Source: Bacteroidota bacterium (GTDB lineage Bacteria > Bacteroidota > Bacteroidia > Bacteroidales > Dysgonomonadaceae). From it: a DNA stretch of 64,000 nucleotides. The notes below the pieces were generated by a model that saw nothing but the letters and a program-made list of their open reading frames with translations, did no database searches and was not told the DNA's origin. Of this stretch, positions 25,323-32,697 are shown piece by piece. Every line of letters begins with the position of its first letter. Within the stretch, counting starts at the first letter, position 1. The position numbers and the translations under genes were made by a program. The DNA is taken from NCBI GenBank assembly GCA_023388315.1, contig JAEWGM010000044.1:62001-126000 (forward strand). The letters run 5' to 3'.

Positions 25323-26651
25323 TTACGGCGCCAAAAGTTCTTCCCATAATTGGTCGCGAAAGACGTTCATTTCGTGTGGAGAACATTCTTCCACATTGTT
25401 TACGTTGCGTGTGGTGTAAATCATTTGTTCCAAATAAAGTGGCGCGCGGTTGGTGCCTTCGCCAATGTTGAGCAACACGGTTTCGCCATCTTTGATAAGG
25501 TTTTTCTTTAACGCCACAAAAAATCCCGCGATACAGACGGCCGATGCCGGCCCCGGAATAACTTTCTGCTCATAGGCCACCAGCTTGCCAATAGCGGCGA
25601 GTTTTTTTTCTTGCATGCGCAGGAAAGTTCCGTTGGATGCTTTTACCAATTTTGCCAAAATAGGGTAGGTGGCTGGGTTGCCTGTAGCCAGAGTGGGTAC
25701 ATCGGTTCGCGGGTTGTCTATGATGGGATAATCTTTCTCGTAACCTTCGGGAAATCCTGCCGCTTCGGCTTTTTCCCACGCTTGTACCATGGGGTCGCAG
25801 CCGTCGGTTTGCACCAGCAGAAAACGGGGATTCGTGGCTTCGGGATACACGTGTTTAATTTCGCGTATGCCTTTGTCGATAGCAATGGGGCCCGTACCAC
25901 CGCTCACTGCCTGGATGTACACATCGGGGAACTTCTCCATTTGGCGCAGCCACTCAAAAACCATTGTTTTTTTGGCTTCCACCCGAATGGGGTCTATGTT
26001 TCCTGTGGACATAGGAATGTGATGAATTTTGGCGTATCCGGCAGCAATTTCTTTGGCTTTTGCGTAATCGCCCATCACCCGAAAAACCTGTTGCCCGTAT
26101 GAACTGATGGTGGCTTCCGAAGCACGCATCGCGTCAGAGGGCATAAAAACAGAACAGTTTACATCGGCCATTGAAAGGTACTTGGCATATGCCGTTGCGG
26201 AGTTTCCGGTGGAGGCGATGCAATATTGTTTGATGCCTATCTCGTTGAAGATGCTTGCCGCCAACGAGGCCGCAATGTCTTTGAAGGTGCCGGTACCGCC
26301 GTTCAAATCATTCCGACACACCCGCACTTCGATATCTAAATTGAAATGCTTTTTGGCGAATTCTTCCAAAAAAGGCCATCTTTCAATGGGAATGGCGCCT
26401 TCGCCTTTGGAAATGATGTGTCTGCGGCGCAAAAGCGGCAAAAACGGAAAATAGCGCCAAAAACTATTGGGCGAGCCTTTGGCCATTCTGTGCAACCGTT
26501 GATACCTTCTGTTGTACCACACTTCGGAATGTTTGCTTCCGCACTTGGGGCATTGCTGATTTTGCTCAAACCACGTCCAAAAATTGGGCGTAATTGTCCC
26601 GCATACGGTGCATTGTAGGTGGTACTTTTTTTGTATTTTTATTCGTAACAT
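25323..26651 (-). CDS. Threonine-synthase-like PLP enzyme, candidate cysteate synthase
   Basis: A 442-residue fold-type II PLP enzyme. The N terminus carries a zinc ribbon (C14-x2-C17 and C34-x2-C37). The PLP lysine is K124 in GGTGTFKDIAASL, and the phosphate loop is STGNSATAYAKYL. Threonine synthases have the same overall plan, but here the gene is sandwiched between an alpha-oxoamine synthase (18-bp gap) and an SDR (33-bp gap), with no thrA or thrB nearby. Cysteate synthases (O-phosphoserine plus sulfite to cysteate) evolved from threonine synthase and supply the polar head of sulfonolipids. I infer that role here; a true threonine synthase cannot be excluded from sequence alone. Confidence 0.7.
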   Translation of the reverse strand: MLRIKIQKKYHLQCTVCGTITPNFWTWFEQNQQCPKCGSKHSEVWYNRRYQRLHRMAKGSPNSFWRYFPFLPLLRRRHIISKGEGAIPIERWPFLEEFAKKHFNLDIEVRVCRNDLNGGTGTFKDIAASLAASIFNEIGIKQYCIASTGNSATAYAKYLSMADVNCSVFMPSDAMRASEATISSYGQQVFRVMGDYAKAKEIAAGYAKIHHIPMSTGNIDPIRVEAKKTMVFEWLRQMEKFPDVYIQAVSGGTGPIAIDKGIREIKHVYPEATNPRFLLVQTDGCDPMVQAWEKAEAAGFPEGYEKDYPIIDNPRTDVPTLATGNPATYPILAKLVKASNGTFLRMQEKKLAAIGKLVAYEQKVIPGPASAVCIAGFFVALKKNLIKDGETVLLNIGEGTNRAPLYLEQMIYTTRNVNNVEECSPHEMNVFRDQLWEELLAP

Positions 26652-26668
26652 TCTGTGGATGTTGGTGT

Positions 26669-27931
26669 TTATTTTGTTGCCATGGAACGCATTTCGTCCG
26701 ACATATATTTTCCGGCTTCGAGGTTGACTTTGATTTTTTTGAAAACCTCAATGGTCTCTTTCACGTCTTCCATGGTGTGCGCTGCCGTGGGAATAAGACG
26801 GAGCATCAACACATCTTTGGGAACCACGGGATATACCACGATGGAACAGAATACGTTGTGGTTTTCGCGCAAATCAATCACAATATTTGTTCCTTCGGGA
26901 ACCGAGCCGCTGAAATAAACAGGAGTAACGGGAGACTCGGTTTTGCCGATATTAAAGCCTTCGGCTACCAAACCGTCTTGCAACGCTTTGGCAACTTTCC
27001 AGAGGTTTTCTTTGTGTTGGGGCTGATTTTGTAGTAAATCCAACCGTTTAAGCGAACCGATAACCATGGGCATGGGCAACGATTTGGCAAAAATTTGCGA
27101 ACGCATATTGTATTTCAACGAGTCGATAATGGCTTTTTCCGATGCCACAAACGCGCCAATGCCCGCCATAGCTTTGGCAAAGGTGCCGAAATAGATGTCC
27201 ACTTCGTCCATCAGCCCAAAATGCTCGCTTGCGCCGGCGCCGGTTTCGCCCATTGTGCCAAAGCCGTGTGCATCGTCAATTAGCAGGCGGAAGTTGTATT
27301 TCTCTTTCAGCGCCACAAGGCCGGGAATGTTGCCTAAATCGCCCGACATGCCGAAAACACCTTCGGTGATGACCAGTATTCCACCATTGTTGGCTTTGGC
27401 ATTTTTGGTGGCGAATTTCAACATTTTTTCGGCACGTTCCATGTCGTTGTGGGGGAAAACGAAACTTTTTCCGCCTTTGGCTTTGTGCAGGAAAATGCCG
27501 TCCATAATGCAAGCGTGCGACTCGGAGTCGTACACAATCACATCGTTGCGGGTACACAGCGAATCAATAATGGATACCATTCCCTGATAACCGTAATTGA
27601 GAAGGTAGGCGGCTTCTTTTTTCTCGAATTTTGCCAGCCGATCTTCCAATTCACGGTGGTATTTTGTTTGTCCCGACATCATGCGTGCGCCCATCGGATA
27701 AGCCAGTCCCCATTGGGCGGCGGCATCGGCATCGGCTTTGCGCACTTCGGGGTGGTTGGCCAGCCCCAAATAATTGTTTAAACTCCAAGTGAGTACTTCG
27801 CGGCCCAGAAATTTCATTCTTGGCGCGATTTCTCCTTCCAACTCGGGAAATGTAAAATATCCTTCCGCTTTTTTTCTGTATTGTTCCAGCGGCCCTTCCA
27901 CGCTTTTCAGCCTGTCAAAAATGTCTTGCAT
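26669..27931 (-). CDS. Alpha-oxoamine synthase, candidate cysteate fatty-acyltransferase (capnine synthesis)
   Basis: A 420-residue fold-type I PLP enzyme of the BioF/KBL/SPT family. It shows H139 (DSESHA), the D219-x2-H222 pair (LIDDAHGFG) and the PLP lysine K253 in GTFAKAMAGIGAF. It has no biotin neighbours and its N terminus (GYFTFPELEGEIAPRMKF) is unlike serine palmitoyltransferase of Bacteroides as I remember it. It closely resembles what I recall of the Flavobacterium enzyme that condenses cysteate with a fatty-acyl donor to give 3-ketocapnine. The downstream threonine-synthase-like gene and SDR fit that pathway. It starts a minus-strand run; no clear promoter box was found in the 840-bp region upstream. 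Confidence 0.75.
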   Translation of the reverse strand: MQDIFDRLKSVEGPLEQYRKKAEGYFTFPELEGEIAPRMKFLGREVLTWSLNNYLGLANHPEVRKADADAAAQWGLAYPMGARMMSGQTKYHRELEDRLAKFEKKEAAYLLNYGYQGMVSIIDSLCTRNDVIVYDSESHACIMDGIFLHKAKGGKSFVFPHNDMERAEKMLKFATKNAKANNGGILVITEGVFGMSGDLGNIPGLVALKEKYNFRLLIDDAHGFGTMGETGAGASEHFGLMDEVDIYFGTFAKAMAGIGAFVASEKAIIDSLKYNMRSQIFAKSLPMPMVIGSLKRLDLLQNQPQHKENLWKVAKALQDGLVAEGFNIGKTESPVTPVYFSGSVPEGTNIVIDLRENHNVFCSIVVYPVVPKDVLMLRLIPTAAHTMEDVKETIEVFKKIKVNLEAGKYMSDEMRSMATK

Positions 27932-27993
27932 ATGTTAATGGATTGTTTATAAGTTTTTTATTGTTGATTGACTTTTTGATTCTATAATTATCT

Positions 27994-28109
27994 GCAAAGC
28001 GTCAGGTATTTTCTATTAACTCCGCCTTTCAAGGTGGATAATATGCTCCTTTACCCGGACTTTAGTCCTGAAAAATCATGGCTAAGCCTTTTTGTAGGAC
28101 TTATTTGAA
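27994..28109. repeat. Diverged copy of the 41-195 inverted-repeat element
   Basis: It shares GCAAAG, TATTAACTCCG, CTTTCAAG, GGACTTTAGTCCTG and AATCATGGCTAAG, in order, with the element at 41-195, but the right half is lost after about 28109. It opens the 27932-28770 non-coding stretch. Confidence 0.65.
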
Positions 28110-28145
28110 CGGTGCTGTCTCAAAAGCATTGATGTCCTTCCGTTT

Positions 28146-28236
28146 TGTCATTTTGATCCGCCAGCTGGCGGAGAAAAATCTAATTTGTCATAAATTATAG
28201 ATACTTCATTCCGCAAAAGCTTCATTCAGTATGACA
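28146..28236. repeat. TGTCAT..ATGACA dispersed repeat, copy 2
   Basis: It shares AGATACTTCATT, CGCAAA and GCTTCATTCAGTATGACA with 17281-17349. The left half carries a CCGCCAGCTGGCGG palindrome not seen in copy 1. Confidence 0.6.
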
Positions 28237-28510
28237 ATTTGATAGTAGATTTTACTTTTGATACAACTCCTTATTAGAACGCTTTATGGATAATCAACTT
28301 TGATTTTCTTTACAAAAATAATGTTTCTTTCTGTAATTGAGAAATTTCGGGGGTGGTTTCGTTGTTGGGTTTTAGGGGGAATGATATAGACGGAAGTTGT
28401 TCATTAAGCATCTGACGGCTTCAAGCCCGTCTGTTGCGTGTTTTCAAGATATTTTTTAATCCGTCAGACCAGTAATCGGTCAGTTGGCTTCCGAATCTAT
28501 GCGAATTTGT

Positions 28511-28594
28511 TCAACCCCTCCGGGGCTGGGTGTGTTGGGTTACTTTACCCCGCACTTGCGTACGGGGTTAATATAGTTGAGCCGCTTTGCGGCA
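28511..28594. repeat. Intergenic palindromic repeat, copy B
   Basis: The hairpins CCCCTCCGGGG, ACCCCGCACTTGCGTACGGGGT and GCCGCTTTGCGGC, with GTTAATATAGTTG between, mirror copy A at 22694. The rest of 27932-28770 contains an ACGGCTTCAAGCCCGT hairpin near 28418 and a TTGTGCCTT/AAGGCACAA hairpin near 28660-28694, but no gene I can support. Confidence 0.5.
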
Positions 28595-28713
28595 GTTTTG
28601 GTAAAGAGGAACGTTCATTGCTTCAAGATATTGTCAAGGGCCTTTGGTGTTTTAGATTTTGTGCCTTGATGTCTTTTTTGGCACGAAGGCACAAGAGCAG
28701 GAAGTTTCAAAAC

Positions 28714-28749
28714 AAAAAACCGCCCCATTTTTCCAATTCGGGCGGTTTT
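28714..28749 (-). terminator. Terminator of the ompH-to-DUF4834 operon
   Basis: On the minus strand AAAACCGCCC pairs with GGGCGGTTTT over a 16-nt loop and a T-rich tract follows. It lies 21 bp past the DUF4834 stop. Confidence 0.75.
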
Positions 28750-28770
28750 ACAAACAACGGTGTATGCCGT

Positions 28771-29019
28771 TTATTCTTTTTGTTTAATTTCTTCAAATTC
28801 TACATCTACGGCATCGGCAGATTCGAAACTTTTTCTTTGGTAATCAAGAATTCTTTCTTCCTGCGTTTCGGGTTCTTTTTGGGCTTCGTGCGCTTGTCCG
28901 TAAGGCCATGAAGAGGTGCGACGGTTAAATCCGCGGGCGTTCATTAACCATCTCGAAACTGCTTTTAACAGAAAGTAAATGGCCATGAACAGTAAGATAA
29001 ATTTTACTAAGAATCCCAT
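28771..29019 (-). CDS. DUF4834 family small membrane protein
   Basis: An 82-residue protein with one N-terminal membrane helix (LVKFILLFMAIYFLLKAV), then a basic stretch and an acidic, Glu/Gln-rich cytoplasmic tail (VDVEFEEIKQ). It matches the DUF4834 family found across Bacteroidota, for which I know no function. It is the last gene of the lipid/envelope operon, 58 bp after pssA and before a terminator. Confidence 0.75.
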   Translation of the reverse strand: MGFLVKFILLFMAIYFLLKAVSRWLMNARGFNRRTSSWPYGQAHEAQKEPETQEERILDYQRKSFESADAVDVEFEEIKQKE

Positions 29020-29077
29020 AGTGACTATTTATTTGATGCAAATAGTAAAGATACAACGATTGATTGAATGGCGTTAA

Positions 29078-29803
29078 TTATTTTGTAACATTTAACGATT
29101 TTTCGTGTTCATTTTTTCGGGTAAATATCGATACCACAATATATGCCAGCACGCCCCAGGCAATGCCCAATACACCCCAAATAACGATAAACGCTATGGT
29201 GAGAACGGTTACGAGCGCCTGCCGGCCGGTTTCTTTAAAGCTGAAACGCTTTACTTTGAGTGAAAACATCGGGATTTCTGAAACCATCAATAAAGATAAA
29301 ACAAATATAAACCCGATGGTGAAATAAAAAACAACTTGGTTGGTTTGCGAAATGCCGTAAACGCCAAATACATAGCTCACCCAAAACAGGCCGTTGGCGG
29401 GTGTAGGCAACCCCAGAAAAGAGGTGGTTTGTCGGTCGTCGATATTGAATTTGGCCAGCCGGAGCGCCGAAAATGCCGGAATGAGATATGCCAAATAGGG
29501 GATGAGTACTCTTGCCGCATCGGCATAAAACGGGAATGCAGCAAAGTCGCGCAGCAACACAAACACAGCCGATGCCGGCGCAACACCAAAGCTTACCACA
29601 TCGGCCAAGGAGTCCAATTCTTTGCCAATGTCGGATGGCGCATTGAGAATTCGAGCCGCAAAACCATCCAAGAAATCAAACAGCGCCGCGGCTATTACAA
29701 ACATGGTTGTTAACCCGAAATGGCCTTGAAATGCCATCACAATGGCGATGCAACCCGAAAAAAGATTCGCCAACGTGAGTATGTTAGGAATGTGTTTACG
29801 CAT
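29078..29803 (-). CDS. pssA: CDP-diacylglycerol-serine O-phosphatidyltransferase
   Basis: An integral membrane enzyme of 241 residues that makes phosphatidylserine from CDP-diacylglycerol and serine. The CDP-alcohol transferase motif reads FLDGFAARILNAPSDIG followed by ELDSLAD (about residues 45-70), with all three aspartates and both glycines present. Six or more hydrophobic helices follow. It starts 8 bp after psd, so the two steps of phosphatidylethanolamine synthesis are co-transcribed. Confidence 0.93.
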   Translation of the reverse strand: MRKHIPNILTLANLFSGCIAIVMAFQGHFGLTTMFVIAAALFDFLDGFAARILNAPSDIGKELDSLADVVSFGVAPASAVFVLLRDFAAFPFYADAARVLIPYLAYLIPAFSALRLAKFNIDDRQTTSFLGLPTPANGLFWVSYVFGVYGISQTNQVVFYFTIGFIFVLSLLMVSEIPMFSLKVKRFSFKETGRQALVTVLTIAFIVIWGVLGIAWGVLAYIVVSIFTRKNEHEKSLNVTK

Positions 29804-29811
29804 TGTTCCAA

Positions 29812-30480
29812 TTACTTTAATTTAGTCAAGCGGGCAAGAAATGTGATGTTAGCCCTTACTTCGTCTCCGATTTTTACTAAAATCTCACTATCAATCGGCA
29901 GAAAAATATCCATTCGCGACCCCAGTTTAATAAACCCTAACGGTGAACCAATGGTGAGTTCTTCGCCTTCACGCACGTATGTAACAATTCTTCGTGCCAC
30001 GGCGCCCGCAATTTGTTTGGTGAGAATGGTGCCGTGCTCAGGAGTTTCTATCACGATGTTGGATTGTTCGTTCTCGTGGCTGGATTTAGGAAGATACGCG
30101 GCATGAAAATTTCCTTTTACGTGCGATGAGTGAATAATTTTTCCTGTGACAGGCATCCAGTTGGAGTGGGCGTTAAAAAACGACATAAAAATGGAAACCT
30201 GAATGCGTTCCTCATTGAAGAATTTATTTTCGAATACTTTTTCAACGACCACCACTTTTCCATCGGTTGGAGAATTTACCATTCCGTGAAGTTCGCCTCC
30301 ATACACACGTTCCGGGCTTCTGAAGAAATTGAGCATCAATACATACAAAACAATGGAAATGGAGAAAACCACCACCAAAAAAATAGAATTAGGCACAAAA
30401 TAAAATGTGGCTAAGTTGAGTATCAATAAGATAATAAACGTATAAATGAGCGTATTTTTTCCTTCTCTATGGATTTTCAT
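29812..30480 (-). CDS. psd: Phosphatidylserine decarboxylase, short (archaeal-type) form
   Basis: A 222-residue proenzyme that yields phosphatidylethanolamine. Two N-terminal membrane helices (TLIYTFIILLILNLATFYF and SIFLVVVFSISIVLYVLML) precede the catalytic domain, which has SPTDGKVV, SIFMSFFNAHSNWMPV, and the self-cleavage site in IKLGSRMDI, where the serine becomes the pyruvoyl group. The length and GSR site fit the short class used by Bacteroidota. It lies between cvpA (23-bp gap) and pssA. Confidence 0.93.
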   Translation of the reverse strand: MKIHREGKNTLIYTFIILLILNLATFYFVPNSIFLVVVFSISIVLYVLMLNFFRSPERVYGGELHGMVNSPTDGKVVVVEKVFENKFFNEERIQVSIFMSFFNAHSNWMPVTGKIIHSSHVKGNFHAAYLPKSSHENEQSNIVIETPEHGTILTKQIAGAVARRIVTYVREGEELTIGSPLGFIKLGSRMDIFLPIDSEILVKIGDEVRANITFLARLTKLK

Positions 30481-30503
30481 TTTTGCAAAAAAACGGGTGA
30501 TTT

Positions 30504-31115
30504 TTAATTTATTTCAAAATGTCTTTGTTGGTAAGTAGAATCGATTTGTGCTCCCGATGGCGCGAATTGATTCAAACTGTCTGACTTGGCTTCTATTTCT
30601 TCACGATATCTCTTTGGCGCATATTCCTTCCAAATAGCTTGATTTAAATAGGGCACAATGGCGGGCACAACGGCTTCTACTCTTTCAAAGAAAAAGGATG
30701 CTTCTTTGGTTTCACGTCGGATTACCACCTCTTCTTTATCCAGCATAAGGGCTAAATTCAACAAAATACTCAGAAAAATCATCATTGTTGCTAGGGCTAC
30801 AATGCTTCCCAGCAGACGATTGATGAAACTGAGAAAAATAATTTGAATGAATTTTTGAATAATGCGCCCGATAAGGGAAATTACAATGGCGATGCCAATA
30901 AACGCGATAACATACGACAACACGTGCGCCACATTAGGCGACAGATCAATTAAACGAGTGAGCTCGGGAAGGATTTTTTTTGCCAATTGCCCTCCAAAAA
31001 TGGCGGACAACACAATGGTTGCCAACATAACCAATTGCATGACCAATCCTTTGCGGAATCCGTTTATCATTGCAATGAGCAATAAAACGCCTATGGTGAA
31101 ATCGAGCCAGTTCAT
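30504..31115 (-). CDS. CvpA family membrane protein
   Basis: A 203-residue protein with four predicted membrane helices (starting WLDFTIGVLLLIAMINGFRKG, then MLATIVLSAIFG, VLSYVIAFIGIAIVISLIG and a fourth near 105-125) and a charged C-terminal tail. It belongs to the colicin V production (CvpA) family, which affects envelope homeostasis; the mechanism is not known. It is 8 bp after murI. Confidence 0.85.
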   Translation of the reverse strand: MNWLDFTIGVLLLIAMINGFRKGLVMQLVMLATIVLSAIFGGQLAKKILPELTRLIDLSPNVAHVLSYVIAFIGIAIVISLIGRIIQKFIQIIFLSFINRLLGSIVALATMMIFLSILLNLALMLDKEEVVIRRETKEASFFFERVEAVVPAIVPYLNQAIWKEYAPKRYREEIEAKSDSLNQFAPSGAQIDSTYQQRHFEIN

Positions 31116-31123
31116 CGTGGATT

Positions 31124-31963
31124 TTACAATGTTACTTTTTGTGCCTGAATTGTTTCGTTCAAAAAAACAGACGCCATCTGTTCAAACTTATCCGGTGACT
31201 CAGTGGTGAAAAAATTCAATGTGCCGTTTTTGGTGCATTTTTCATCCATTTCGGGATGTCTTTTCAAATACTCTGCAAGGCTTTCGGCTACATATTCTCC
31301 TTGAGCGATTATTTTTATACCGTCCGGAAGGCATTGGTTAATTTTCTCCATCAGCAACGGATAATGGGTACATCCCAAAATAATGGCATCAATATTTGCA
31401 TCTTTTTGAAGCAAACGTCCAATGTGCTGCTTTACGAAATAATCGGCGCCGGGCTTGTCGTATTCTTTGTTTTCTACTAGCGGCACCCACATTGGGCACG
31501 CTTCGCCCGACACGGTGAGCTGCGGATGAATTTTTTCGATTTCCAATTCATACGATTTAGATTGGATGGTGCCTTCCGTTCCCAAAATACCGATATGATT
31601 TGTCTTACTAAAATCGGCTGCGCGCTCCGCGGTTGGGCGAATAACGCCTAGCACGCGTTTTTCAGGATCAATTTTCGGCAAGTTTTTCTGCTGGATGCTT
31701 CGCAATGCCTTTGCCGATGCTGTGTTGCACGCTAGAATCACCAAATGGCACCCTTGCGAAAAAAACCATTCAACGGCCTGTAGCGTAAACGCGTAAACAA
31801 GCTCGAAAGAACGGTTTCCATATGGCGCGCGCGCGTTGTCGCCCAAATAAATGTAATCGTATTGGGGCAACTGTTTTCTTATTTCAGACAATACGGTTAA
31901 CCCGCCGTAGCCCGAATCGAAAATGCCGATGGGCCCTGCTTTGGCCGCGCTTTGCTTCTTCAC
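31124..31963 (-). CDS. murI: Glutamate racemase
   Basis: This cytoplasmic enzyme of 279 residues interconverts L- and D-glutamate for peptidoglycan. The start FDSGYGGLTVL carries the Asp/Ser pair of the active site. The two catalytic cysteines are C79 (ILACNTASA) and C198 (LGCTHYPLL), each followed by the usual Thr/His. It lies 15 bp downstream of ompH and 8 bp before cvpA. Confidence 0.96.
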   Translation of the reverse strand: MKKQSAAKAGPIGIFDSGYGGLTVLSEIRKQLPQYDYIYLGDNARAPYGNRSFELVYAFTLQAVEWFFSQGCHLVILACNTASAKALRSIQQKNLPKIDPEKRVLGVIRPTAERAADFSKTNHIGILGTEGTIQSKSYELEIEKIHPQLTVSGEACPMWVPLVENKEYDKPGADYFVKQHIGRLLQKDANIDAIILGCTHYPLLMEKINQCLPDGIKIIAQGEYVAESLAEYLKRHPEMDEKCTKNGTLNFFTTESPDKFEQMASVFLNETIQAQKVTL

Positions 31964-31978
31964 TTCCGTTTTGGAGAG

Positions 31979-32509
31979 TTAGCGAATGCCTAATTTTTGT
32001 TTTACAAACGGGTTGGCGTCAACTGCGTTGGGGGAAACAAACGCGATGCCGGGATCGGCCATGTCGTAAATTACCGTGTAATTTCTTTCGATTCCCACCG
32101 CGTGTACTGCTTCGGATATTCTGCTTTTGAGTGGCCCGAGCAATACTTTCTCTTGTTCTTCAATATCTTTTTGGGCGAGTTCCATAAATTGCTGAATTCG
32201 GCCTTCCAATTCGGTTAGCTCTTGCATGCGGCGCAATTTAATGTTCTCTGCCAATGAGGCTTGATACGTAATATAATCAGAATATTTTTTGTTATACTCG
32301 TTTTGCATCAGCTCCAATTCCTTTTTGTAATTTTCACTCAATGTGAGCAATTGCTCCGTTGCCCGTTGTTTTTCGGGATAAGCGTTCAAAATATCTGTTG
32401 TGTTAACATAAGCAACCGTTAACGGTGTTTGCATTTGAGCAAAAGCCGAAGCGCTTATCAACAAAATAAATACACTAAGACTGAAAAAGATTTTTTTTGT
32501 CATAATCAT
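31979..32509 (-). CDS. OmpH (Skp-like) periplasmic chaperone
   Basis: A 176-residue protein with a signal peptide (KIFFSLSVFILLISASAFA), a short beta segment (LTVAYVNTTDILNAYPEKQRA), a long alpha-helical coiled coil rich in Glu/Lys/Gln, and a closing beta segment (YTVIYDMADPGIAFVS). This is the Skp/OmpH plan: trimeric chaperones that carry outer-membrane proteins through the periplasm. The pairing with murI is common in Bacteroidales. No bamA is found in the window. Confidence 0.9.
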   Translation of the reverse strand: MIMTKKIFFSLSVFILLISASAFAQMQTPLTVAYVNTTDILNAYPEKQRATEQLLTLSENYKKELELMQNEYNKKYSDYITYQASLAENIKLRRMQELTELEGRIQQFMELAQKDIEEQEKVLLGPLKSRISEAVHAVGIERNYTVIYDMADPGIAFVSPNAVDANPFVKQKLGIR

Positions 32510-32555
32510 CTATTTTATGGAATGAATAATTTCTGTTTTTTATGACCAAGCCGCA

Positions 32556-32647
32556 ATTGTAATTTAATCCTGTGGGTGTGTTGGGCCGCATCCGCTTTGT
32601 AAAAAACAGATGCGGCCTCCATGTCAGGGTAGGATTAAAATTACAAT
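32556..32647. repeat. Nested inverted repeat between infB and ompH
   Basis: An outer arm ATTGTAATTTAATCCT (32556-32571) pairs with AGGATTAAAATTACAAT (32631-32647, one extra A), and an inner arm GGCCGCATC (32584-32592) pairs with GATGCGGCC (32609-32617). The whole can fold into one long hairpin. No T tract follows on either strand. Confidence 0.65.
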
Positions 32648-32697
32648 GTCAACTGGTTTTTATTGGTTTATTCTTGCTCAGCCTGCAATTGATGGCT

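Noticed and set aside
26669..27931. Annotating the alpha-oxoamine synthase as BioF or glycine C-acetyltransferase
   Set aside because: No biotin or threonine-degradation genes are near, the N terminus differs from those as I know them, and the threonine-synthase-like neighbour fits cysteate chemistry better. The possibility is not excluded.
28438..28911. 157-codon plus-strand ORF between the alpha-oxoamine synthase and DUF4834 genes
   Set aside because: It overlaps the intergenic palindromic repeat and the DUF4834 gene in antisense, and its composition (Phe/Leu/Arg-rich with a frame-like pattern of RFLFFNF) is not protein-like.
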